Notes under the pieces: generated by a model
What the model was told of the DNA's origin: nothing
Database searches by the model: none
What the model saw: only the letters and a program-made list of their open reading frames with translations
Made by a program: the position numbers and the translations under genes
From: Lentimicrobiaceae bacterium
GTDB taxonomy: Bacteria > Bacteroidota > Bacteroidia > Bacteroidales > WCHB1-69
Direction: 5' to 3'
DNA length: 7,139 nt
NCBI GenBank assembly: GCA_009787485.1
Contig: WQWP01000110.1
Location: forward strand, 1 to 7,139
Part shown: piece by piece, positions 1-5,685 of the stretch
How the letters are laid out: each line of letters opens with the position of its first letter
How positions within the stretch are numbered: position 1 is the stretch's first letter

Positions 1-324
1 ATTAGCCGTAATCTCATACCGAAAAAATTAACGAAAGAGCAAATCAACTACATTTACGCCAATGAAGCAGATGTTTTAAACGTAGCCTTATTTGGCATGA
101 CCGCTAAAGAGTGGCGTGAAGCTAATCCTGGCGGCAAAGGAAACATCCGCGATTATGCTACAATCAACGAGTTAATCTGTTTGTCGAATATGGAAAACTT
201 AAATGCAGTTTTTATTAACGAAGGGGTTCCACAACGGGATAGACTAATAAAGTTGAATCAAATTGCAATTCAGCAGATGGGAGTTTTGATGGAGGTTGAA
301 GGTAGGAAAATGTTAAAAGAATAA
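1..324 (+). CDS. KilA-N domain family protein, C-terminal part (5' end outside window)
   Basis: The reading frame is open from base 1 to a TAA at 322-324, giving 107 visible residues. An internal ATG at 97 exists, but the residues before it fit the same protein, so this is a 3' fragment of a longer gene. The segment reading FGMTAKEWREANP, followed by GNIRDYATINELICLSNMENLNA, resembles the conserved C-terminal region of Bacteroidota KilA-N proteins. These are phage- or mobile-element-related and presumed DNA binding. The KilA-N domain itself would lie upstream and is not visible. Only 3 bases separate the stop from the murE start, so the two may be co-transcribed. In many genomes ftsI lies directly before murE, so this neighbour is unusual. 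The family call rests on remembered resemblance; the function is unknown. Confidence 0.72.
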   Translation: MSRNLIPKKLTKEQINYIYANEADVLNVALFGMTAKEWREANPGGKGNIRDYATINELICLSNMENLNAVFINEGVPQRDRLIKLNQIAIQQMGVLMEVEGRKMLKE

Positions 325-327
325 ACG

Positions 328-1788
328 ATGAAAAAACTAAGTACCTTATTAAGCGCTATCCCTGATTGTCAATGTTATGGCAACAAAGATATTCTTATCT
401 CCACCCTCCAATTCGATTCACGAAAAGTAACGGAGAAAAACACATTGTACATAGCGCAAAAAGGCACCCAAGTAGATGGGCATCAGTTTATTAACAAGGC
501 AATTGCACAGGGCGCTACCGCAATTGTTTGTGAGACGTTACCGGAAAATAGGAGCGAAAATTGCACTTATATTCAGGTAAAAAATGCGGCTACGGCGTTG
601 GGCGAGTTAGCTTCCGCATTTTACGATTTTCCTTCGAGGAAGATTACGTTGGTGGGAGTTACCGGAACGAATGGGAAAACTACTACCGTTACGCTTCTAT
701 ATCACTTATTTATGAGTTTGGGCTATCCCACAGGATTGATTTCTACGATTGTCAATAAAATTAACCATGTTGAAATTCCGGCCCTCCATACTACCCCGGA
801 TGCGCTGGCGCTGAATCAGTTGTTGAATGAGATGGTAGTTGCCGGATGCGAATTTTGCTTTATGGAGGTTTCTTCTCATGCCATAGTGCAGCAACGCGTT
901 GCCGGTGTGCACTTTGCCGGTGGCGTGTTCAGCAATATCACGCACGACCATTTGGATTTTCATCAAACTTTTGCGAACTACATCAAAGCGAAACAGCAGT
1001 TTTTTGAGATGCTGCCCAACACCGCTTTTGCGCTTACCAATGTAGATGATAAAAACGGTAAGATAATGGTTCAAAGCACGAAAGCTAAAGTTTACACATA
1101 TAGTTTGCGCACCGGTGCAGACTTTAAGGGTAAAATTAAAGACAATAGTTTCAACGGCTTAACCTGCGAATTTAATGGTACGGAGGTTTATTTTAAACTG
1201 TGTGGAAAATTCAACGCTTACAACTTATTGGCAATTTATGGCACCGCTCTGTTGTTGGGCATGAAAGAAGATGAGGTCTTGTTGGCAATGAGCAAATTAG
1301 AAGGCGCAAGCGGACGTTTTCAAACACTTCGCGACCACAGAAACCGCACATTTATTGTGGATTATGCCCATACGCCCGATGCACTCAAAAACGTACTCTC
1401 TACCATTAAAGATATTCTTGAAAACAGCGCAGATGTGATTACTGTGGTGGGTTGTGGCGGCGATAGAGATGCCCTGAAAAGACCGGTTATGGCAGAAACC
1501 GCATGCACCCTCAGCAACAAGGTAATCCTTACTTCCGATAACCCGCGCACGGAAGACCCGCACAAAATCCTTGCTGATATGGAAGTTGGCATTCCTGTGG
1601 CTTTTAAACAACACGTACTTACCATTGAAAACCGCCGCGAGGCGATTAAAACCGCCTGCCATTTGCTTCCTGATAATGGGGTGCTTTTGATTGCCGGAAA
1701 AGGACACGAAACCTACCAGGAAATCAATGGGGTAAGGGGGCATTTTGATGATGTAGAGGAAATTAATAAAATATTGAATATGGAATAA
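328..1788 (+). CDS. murE: UDP-N-acetylmuramoyl-L-alanyl-D-glutamate--2,6-diaminopimelate ligase (MurE)
   Basis: This cytoplasmic ATP-dependent Mur ligase adds meso-diaminopimelate to UDP-MurNAc-L-Ala-D-Glu, the third amino acid step of peptidoglycan precursor synthesis. The 486 residues are normal for the family and all three domains are present. The N-terminal UDP-binding domain includes FDSRKV (29-34). The ATP-binding loop GTNGKTT is at 113-119. The central-domain signature SNITHDHLDFH is at 202-212, and K222 in AKQQFF aligns with the lysine that is carbamylated in MurE. The C-terminal domain carries YAHTPDAL (346-353), GCGGDRD (375-381), DNPR (404-407) and GKGHE (457-461). DNPR is the signature of the DAP-specific enzyme, as opposed to lysine-adding MurE, so DAP-type peptidoglycan is predicted. 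The ATG at 328 gives the usual N-terminus and lies 3 bases after the upstream stop. Confidence 0.97.
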   Translation: MKKLSTLLSAIPDCQCYGNKDILISTLQFDSRKVTEKNTLYIAQKGTQVDGHQFINKAIAQGATAIVCETLPENRSENCTYIQVKNAATALGELASAFYDFPSRKITLVGVTGTNGKTTTVTLLYHLFMSLGYPTGLISTIVNKINHVEIPALHTTPDALALNQLLNEMVVAGCEFCFMEVSSHAIVQQRVAGVHFAGGVFSNITHDHLDFHQTFANYIKAKQQFFEMLPNTAFALTNVDDKNGKIMVQSTKAKVYTYSLRTGADFKGKIKDNSFNGLTCEFNGTEVYFKLCGKFNAYNLLAIYGTALLLGMKEDEVLLAMSKLEGASGRFQTLRDHRNRTFIVDYAHTPDALKNVLSTIKDILENSADVITVVGCGGDRDALKRPVMAETACTLSNKVILTSDNPRTEDPHKILADMEVGIPVAFKQHVLTIENRREAIKTACHLLPDNGVLLIAGKGHETYQEINGVRGHFDDVEEINKILNME

Positions 1789-1801
1789 TGAATATGGAAT
1801 A
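1775..1801 (+). repeat. Two-copy direct repeat across the murE stop codon
   Basis: The 13-mer TGAATATGGAATA occurs at 1775-1787 and again at 1789-1801, a period of 14. The first copy encodes the last residues of MurE and enters its TAA stop; the second is intergenic. The period equals that of the neighbouring array at 1811-1863, which suggests local duplication by slippage. Confidence 0.7.
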
Positions 1802-1810
1802 TCTAAACCT

Positions 1811-1863
1811 ACTAATCACTAACCACTAATCACTAACCACTAATCACTAACCATTAACCACTA
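1811..1863 (+). repeat. 14-bp tandem repeat in the murE-mraY gap
   Basis: Three exact copies of ACTAATCACTAACC lie at 1811-1824, 1825-1838 and 1839-1852. They are followed by a degenerate partial copy (ATTAACCACTA, 1853-1863) ending 5 bases before the mraY start. Each unit is itself two similar 7-mers (ACTAATC and ACTAACC). The array contains no hairpin or promoter that I can recognise and has no G on the + strand. Together with the two-copy repeat at 1775-1801 it fills almost the whole 80-base gap. Confidence 0.9.
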
Positions 1864-1868
1864 AAATT

Positions 1869-3203
1869 ATGTTATACTATTTTTTCGATTGGCTACAACA
1901 ATACAACATTCCCGGATCGGGGCTGTTTCAGTACATTTCGTTTCGGGCGGCGGCGGCAATCGTGTTGTCGCTCCTCATCTCCATTATTTTTGGGAAAAGA
2001 ATGATCCGGTTTTTACAACAGAAGCAAATTGGGGAAGAGGTGCGCGATTTGGGGCTGGAAGGACAACTCTCCAAAAAAGGAACGCCCACCATGGGAGGGC
2101 TCATCATCATTGCTTCTATTTTAATTCCGGTGCTGTTGGTAAACAAATTAGACAATATCTACATTATCCTAATGATTTTCACCACATTGTGGCTGGGGGC
2201 TATTGGCTTTATAGATGATTATATTAAAGTTTTCAAAAAAAACAAAGCAGGATTATCGGGAAAGAAAAAACTGTTGGGGCAAATTATTTTGGGATTTGTA
2301 GTCGGCATGGTCATTTGCTTCCATCCTGATGTCGTAATTAAAGAGAAAAGACAAGATACTCAAAATGTGCTGCTTAGTCGTGAACATGCTTTTTCTATAG
2401 AAAATGTGAACAAAACAAATACTGTTTTCAGTGGCAGCGAGGCGGAACATTCCACCAAAACCACCATTCCGTTTTTTAAAAACAATCAATTTGATTATGC
2501 GGTACTTACACGCTGGTTGGGCGATGAAAGCGGGCGGTGGGCTTTCCTCTTTCTAATCCCGATCATCATCTTTATCATCGCGGCAGTTTCCAATGGGGCA
2601 AATTTGACGGATGGGTTGGACGGGCTGGCGGCCGGAACTTCAGCGGTAGTCGCGGTGGGAATTGCCCTTCTGGCATACGTCTCCGGAAACGCCATATTCG
2701 CTGATTATCTTAACATTATGTACATTCCCAACATCAGCGAAGTGGTAATTTTTACCGCAGCTTTAGTGGGGGCGTGCATCGGATTTTACTGGTACAATTG
2801 CTTTCCCGCCCAAATCTTTATGGGCGATACGGGCAGCCTGACGCTGGGCGGCATCATCGCCGTGCTGTGCATCATTATTCGTAAAGAACTGCTCATCCCT
2901 ATTTTATGCGGCGTTTTCTTAATACAATCCATCTCTGTGATTGTTCAGGTAACTTATTACAGAACTACAAAAGTTAACAATTACAGAAAAGCCAACCATA
3001 TTTCATGGCTCAAAGCCTGGCAAATTTATAGATCAACCCCGCAAAAATTGGAAGAATTTTCAGGAAAGCGTGTTTTCCTGATGACGCCCCTACATCATCA
3101 TTACCAGAAAAAAGGAATGCACGAATCGAAAATCGTACAGCATTTCATCATCGTTAGCATTTTATTAATAATCATATCATTAGCAACCTTAAAAGTAAGA
3201 TAG
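1869..3203 (+). CDS. mraY: Phospho-N-acetylmuramoyl-pentapeptide-transferase (MraY)
   Basis: This integral inner-membrane enzyme moves phospho-MurNAc-pentapeptide from UDP to undecaprenyl phosphate, making lipid I. Family motifs appear in order: GTPTMGG (71-77), the FIDDY Asp pair D116/D117, KKNKAGLSGKKK (123-134), NLTDGLDGLAAG (245-256), FMGDTGSL with D320 (317-324) and the HHH triad 409-411 before YQKKG. D116, D117, D320 and the histidines match the Mg2+ and active-site residues. Many hydrophobic helices are visible, ending in the usual LATLKVR-type tail. At 444 residues it is longer than the 360-residue E. coli enzyme. The extra length lies in two hydrophilic stretches, about 155-210 (an insert also typical of Bacteroidota MraY) and about 367-398. 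The ATG at 1869 fits family N-termini. The next gene starts one base after the stop. Confidence 0.97.
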   Translation: MLYYFFDWLQQYNIPGSGLFQYISFRAAAAIVLSLLISIIFGKRMIRFLQQKQIGEEVRDLGLEGQLSKKGTPTMGGLIIIASILIPVLLVNKLDNIYIILMIFTTLWLGAIGFIDDYIKVFKKNKAGLSGKKKLLGQIILGFVVGMVICFHPDVVIKEKRQDTQNVLLSREHAFSIENVNKTNTVFSGSEAEHSTKTTIPFFKNNQFDYAVLTRWLGDESGRWAFLFLIPIIIFIIAAVSNGANLTDGLDGLAAGTSAVVAVGIALLAYVSGNAIFADYLNIMYIPNISEVVIFTAALVGACIGFYWYNCFPAQIFMGDTGSLTLGGIIAVLCIIIRKELLIPILCGVFLIQSISVIVQVTYYRTTKVNNYRKANHISWLKAWQIYRSTPQKLEEFSGKRVFLMTPLHHHYQKKGMHESKIVQHFIIVSILLIIISLATLKVR

Positions 3204-3204
3204 T

Positions 3205-3765
3205 ATGTCACAGCAAACCAGAACAGGCATGTTTCAAGCCTTATCAAATTTTCAAACATCGCGCGACATGGCGGCCACCTTATCGCAAAACCTCATCAGG
3301 ATCCGTAACGAAAGCTTGCAGGAATCGCTTTCCGACTTCGAAAACTCGGAACACAAGTTAGAATTTGTGAAAACCATTGAAGGTGTTGACTTTATCAACG
3401 ACTCTAGAGCTACCAACGCCAACGCCGTTTGGTTTGCCATGGAAAACGTGACGCAGCCTATTGTTTGGATTACCAGCATGAACCATGTGGACTTCATCAC
3501 GGAAGATCTCGAACAATTGATTCGTGCGAAAGTAAAAATAATTGTAATACAGGGTGTTTACAACTCCGCCCTGGAAGTTTTTTTCAAGAGCATGAACAAA
3601 GATGTTTATGTCGTAATGAACATGGAAGACGCCGTGCGCACCGCCTTTTACGCCGGCAGCTCCGACGAAACGGTGCTTTTCTCGCCGGGCGTAGTGAGTG
3701 CGGGGATGTACCGCACCTACCGCGAACGGGGGGAGAAGTTTAAGGAGGCAGTGGCGCAACTTTGA
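3205..3765 (+). CDS. MurD-like protein consisting only of the C-terminal (glutamate ligase) domain
   Basis: The 186 residues align only with the end of MurD (about 440 residues), the ligase that adds D-Glu to UDP-MurNAc-L-Ala. Residues about 20-53 resemble the last helices of the central domain, with EHKLE (49-53) for the usual EHRLE. FINDSRATN (63-71) matches INDSKATN, and the tail YRERGEKFKEAV (172-183) matches the usual ending. The UDP-binding domain and the whole ATP-binding domain with its GTNGK loop are absent. Inside the remaining domain the conserved Lys of NDSKATN is Arg68, the GG-DKG stretch reads WITSMNHVDF (88-97), and LLSPACAS reads LFSPGVVS (158-165). It therefore cannot be a complete MurD and is probably not a ligase. 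The gene sits exactly in the murD slot, starts 1 base after mraY (likely translational coupling) and has no stops, so it appears maintained. Its role is unknown; a full murD would have to lie elsewhere. Confidence 0.85.
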   Translation: MSQQTRTGMFQALSNFQTSRDMAATLSQNLIRIRNESLQESLSDFENSEHKLEFVKTIEGVDFINDSRATNANAVWFAMENVTQPIVWITSMNHVDFITEDLEQLIRAKVKIIVIQGVYNSALEVFFKSMNKDVYVVMNMEDAVRTAFYAGSSDETVLFSPGVVSAGMYRTYRERGEKFKEAVAQL

Positions 3766-3777
3766 GAACTTTTTAGA

Positions 3778-3825
3778 ACCAAGATTTTATAAGATTTTCA
3801 TGATTACCAAGATTAAATTTTGAAA
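3778..3825. repeat. Short AAGATT-type intergenic repeat
   Basis: ACCAAGATT occurs at 3778-3786 and 3806-3814, and AAGATTTT at 3781-3788 and 3791-3798. The block is AT-rich, non-coding and just downstream of the MurD-like gene. Similar AAGATTTTATAAGATTTT-like strings are common between genes in Bacteroidota genomes, as far as I recall. I see no terminator hairpin in it. Confidence 0.45.
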
Positions 3826-3865
3826 CAAAATAACATGCACTCCTCAAATGAACAACTAACCAAAT

Positions 3866-3948
3866 GGGCTGAAAGCCCAACAATCAATAGCGTAGGGCAA
3901 CGCCCTACGAAACGGGGCGCAAACACCAACCCTAAGCCCCAACGGGGC
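3866..3948 (+). repeat. Left inverted arm with three hairpins
   Basis: Hairpin A is GGGCTGAAAGCCC (3866-3878, 5-bp stem, extendable to 6). After 12 nt comes hairpin B, CGTAGGGC-AAC-GCCCTACG (3891-3909, 8-bp perfect stem). After a further 26 nt comes hairpin C, GCCCC-AAC-GGGGC (3936-3948). All loops are 3 nt. The 26-nt spacer holds AACGGGGCG, repeated directly at 3941-3949. No T-tract follows any stem, so these are not ordinary terminators. The similarity to the right arm continues about 6 nt inward (to 3954). Confidence 0.88.
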
Positions 3949-3985
3949 GTAATTAACCTCATTATCAACTACTAAACCAACTATC

Positions 3986-4438
3986 ATGCCTCAATCCTTA
4001 TCAAAAGTTTATGTCCACATCACATTCAGCACCAAAAACCGCCATCCATTTATTGATAACGAAATAGCGCAAGAATTATGGGCATACCTCGGCGGTATAT
4101 GCAAGATGTTAGAGTGCGATCCCGTTCGTGTTGGCGGGCACAACGATCATATACATATCTGTTGCTTGTTGTCGAAAAAAATTACACAAATTAAATTATT
4201 GGAAGAAGTCAAAAAAAGTTCTTCAAAATGGATAAAAACCAAAGGCAGGCAATACGAAAAATTTTATTGGCAAGATGGATATGGCATATTTTCTGTTAAT
4301 CCATCTGAAATAGAATCCGTTGTTAAATATATTGAAAACCAGCACGAACATCACAAAAAACGGACGTTTCAGAAAGAGTTATTGGCGTTTTTGAAAAAAT
4401 ATAATGTAGAATATGATGAACGATATTTGTGGAATTAA
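3986..4438 (+). CDS. IS200/IS605-family transposase (TnpA, Y1 HUH single-strand endonuclease)
   Basis: The 150-residue length is normal for this family. TnpA enzymes cut and rejoin single-stranded DNA at hairpin ends using a tyrosine nucleophile and an HUH metal site. The N-terminus KVYVHITFSTKNRHPFI (8-23 region) is typical of the IS200-like group. The HUH motif is HIH at 55-57 within GGHNDHIH, and WQDGYGIFSV (95-104) is a family signature. The likely nucleophile is Y115 in VVKYIENQ. All key residues are present and the frame is intact, so the protein is probably active. The flanking mirrored hairpins are its likely DNA substrate. Base composition is slightly more AT-rich than its neighbours. 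It may be an ordinary IS200-like transposase or a domesticated REP-associated one (RAYT). Confidence 0.93.
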   Translation: MPQSLSKVYVHITFSTKNRHPFIDNEIAQELWAYLGGICKMLECDPVRVGGHNDHIHICCLLSKKITQIKLLEEVKKSSSKWIKTKGRQYEKFYWQDGYGIFSVNPSEIESVVKYIENQHEHHKKRTFQKELLAFLKKYNVEYDERYLWN

Positions 4439-4447
4439 CGGAATTGC

Positions 4448-4530
4448 GCCCCGTTGGGGCTTATGGCTTGGCGGAACGATCCGTTCCATAGGGCGTTGCC
4501 CTATGCTAATGATTATTGGGCTTTCAGCCC
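4448..4530 (+). repeat. Right inverted arm with four hairpins
   Basis: This arm is the reverse-complement partner of 3866-3948. Hairpin C' is GCCCC-GTT-GGGGC (4448-4460), B' is CATAGGGC-GTT-GCCCTATG (4487-4505) and A' is GGGCT-TTC-AGCCC (4518-4530). Spacers are 26 and 12 nt, the same as on the left. A and C are identical to their partners. B' differs by one base pair (G-C to A-T), which preserves the stem. The 26-nt spacer here contains an extra hairpin D, GGAACG-ATC-CGTTCC (4473-4487), that the left arm lacks. The arm starts 9 nt after the transposase stop. Confidence 0.88.
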
Positions 4531-4581
4531 GCCGAAAATTGGCAAATTAAAAACGTAAATCAAATAAAAAATAAAATCAAT

Positions 4582-5643
4582 ATGCAAAACCTAACCTTCA
4601 AAGGCGACAAAATCATCCTCTCCATCATCATCCTCTTATCCCTGCTCTCTATCATGATGATTGCCAGCGCCGGCGACCGCTGGATGGAGCAGATCCGGAA
4701 CTTCGGCGTAGGCTTTTTCCTGCTTTTCTTATTCTACCATATAGATTATAGGAATGTTTCCCGTTTCGCCACCCCGCTCCTCATTCTTTCAGGCGGGCTG
4801 CTGCTTTACTCAGTATTCCGTTCCTCCGGAAGCCGCACTATAACACTAATGGGCATGGATTTGCAGATATTCTATTTCATTGGATTTTGCGTGTTGCTCT
4901 ATATGGCAAAATATATGGCAAAAAAGTTAAATAACGAAGATGAACTATCTCAAAAAGAAGTGATTAAACTTTTTATAATCATCCTTGCTTTTTGCGGAGG
5001 CATCTTCCTTGCCAATCAATCTACGGCAATCATTTTGTTTTGCACCTGTATCGTAGTGCTTTTTGCAGGACGTGTGAAAATCTCCTATTTAGCAGCGTTT
5101 TGTGGAGTGATTTTGGCAGGTGTATTATTGGCTTTTGCATTGAAATTTGGGCGTACCGAAACGCTCAGAAATCGTGTACTATATTGGTGGGACGGTAGAA
5201 CACCGGAACTGAACAAAGATTACGGCAGACAATCGATCCTTTCGCGCGCCGCCATTTCTACGGCAAGTTGGTTGCCCGCCAACGTAGGAAAAGGAACCAT
5301 AAAAAAAGTGCTTCCCGAAAAAGATAACGATTATGTGTATGCCGTGCTGGTAGAAGAAATGGGCATTTTAGTGGGGCTTTTCGTACTGTTTGCCTACCTG
5401 ATTATCCTGTACCGCACCATGCGTATTGCCCGAAATGCCGACGGCGCGTTCGGCATGTTGCTGGCGTGGGGAATCGGCTTTTGGTTTTGCATGCAGGCAT
5501 TAGTGCATATCGGGGTAAACACTTTTCTCATTCCGGCTACCGGACAAACGCTGCCTTTTATCAGTCGCGGAGGTGTCTCGCTTGCCATCTCCGGAGCGGC
5601 TATCGGAATGTTATTAAACATTAGCAAATATCAAAAAATATAA
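4582..5643 (+). CDS. ftsW: SEDS-family peptidoglycan glycosyltransferase (FtsW/RodA/SpoVE), divergent FtsW
   Basis: SEDS proteins are multi-pass membrane enzymes that polymerise lipid II into glycan strands, FtsW at the division septum. The product has 353 residues with about ten hydrophobic segments. LPEKDNDYVYAVLVEEMG (244-261) matches the SEDS extracellular motif, with D250 at the place of the catalytic Asp. PATGQTLPFISRGGVS (318-333) is the C-terminal family signature. Its place after mraY and the murD slot supports FtsW over RodA. Oddities: the usual ARRW and QPSE motifs are replaced, with SGSRTITL (82-89) and LQIFYF (94-99) in that region, and the protein is short for a Bacteroidota FtsW. 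I chose the ATG at 4582 because the frame upstream (from a TTG at 4516) runs through hairpin A' and gives a non-family N-terminus. Confidence 0.87.
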   Translation: MQNLTFKGDKIILSIIILLSLLSIMMIASAGDRWMEQIRNFGVGFFLLFLFYHIDYRNVSRFATPLLILSGGLLLYSVFRSSGSRTITLMGMDLQIFYFIGFCVLLYMAKYMAKKLNNEDELSQKEVIKLFIIILAFCGGIFLANQSTAIILFCTCIVVLFAGRVKISYLAAFCGVILAGVLLAFALKFGRTETLRNRVLYWWDGRTPELNKDYGRQSILSRAAISTASWLPANVGKGTIKKVLPEKDNDYVYAVLVEEMGILVGLFVLFAYLIILYRTMRIARNADGAFGMLLAWGIGFWFCMQALVHIGVNTFLIPATGQTLPFISRGGVSLAISGAAIGMLLNISKYQKI

Positions 5644-5651
5644 TATTTTTG
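5644..5651 (+). promoter_or_regulatory. Bacteroidota-type -7 promoter element
   Basis: TATTTTTG matches the TAnnTTTG consensus exactly and lies just after the ftsW stop, 34 bases before the next start codon. No convincing -33 TTTG is seen at the expected distance. It would give the downstream gene its own transcript. Confidence 0.5.
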
Positions 5652-5685
5652 CCGACTAAAACTTATTAACCAAAATATTTTTATT

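Larger units (their letters stand above)
3866..4530 (+). mobile_element. IS200/IS605-like or REP/RAYT-type unit: Y1 transposase gene between mirrored hairpin arms
   Basis: A single Y1 transposase gene is enclosed by two inverted arms of 83 nt each (3866-3948 and 4448-4530). The arms match at 67 of 83 positions and each bears three hairpins at mirrored distances. There is no tnpB. Subterminal hairpins are known for IS200/IS605 elements, and inverted REP hairpins flank RAYT genes; this arrangement resembles the latter more. The outermost hairpins mark the likely limits, though true element ends cannot be fixed without an empty site. It separates the MurD-like gene from ftsW without breaking either. 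Confidence 0.75.

Noticed and set aside
1297..1743. Antisense ORFs opposite murE, and similar ones opposite mraY, the MurD-like gene and fabF
   Set aside because: They lie wholly opposite strongly supported genes and show no family resemblance or start context of their own.
1811..1863. CRISPR-like array
   Set aside because: Units are 14 bp, directly adjacent with no spacers, and no cas gene is near.
3205..3765. MurD-like gene as the end of a frameshifted full-length murD
   Set aside because: The upstream DNA is fully used by mraY, and no frame there encodes MurD N-terminal or ATP-binding motifs.
3866..3948. Hairpins as rho-independent terminators of the MurD-like gene
   Set aside because: No T-tract follows the stems, and the same hairpins recur in mirror image after the transposase, so they belong to the mobile unit.
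3866..4530. Integron attC sites or a full IS605 with tnpB
   Set aside because: There is no integrase and no tnpB or partial tnpB; the hairpin layout with a Y1 gene fits an IS200/REP-type unit better.
4516..4581. Extension of ftsW upstream to a TTG start at 4516
   Set aside because: The extension reads through the A' hairpin of the transposase unit and is Lys/Asn-rich linker. The ATG at 4582 gives a start close to the first membrane helix, as in SEDS proteins.
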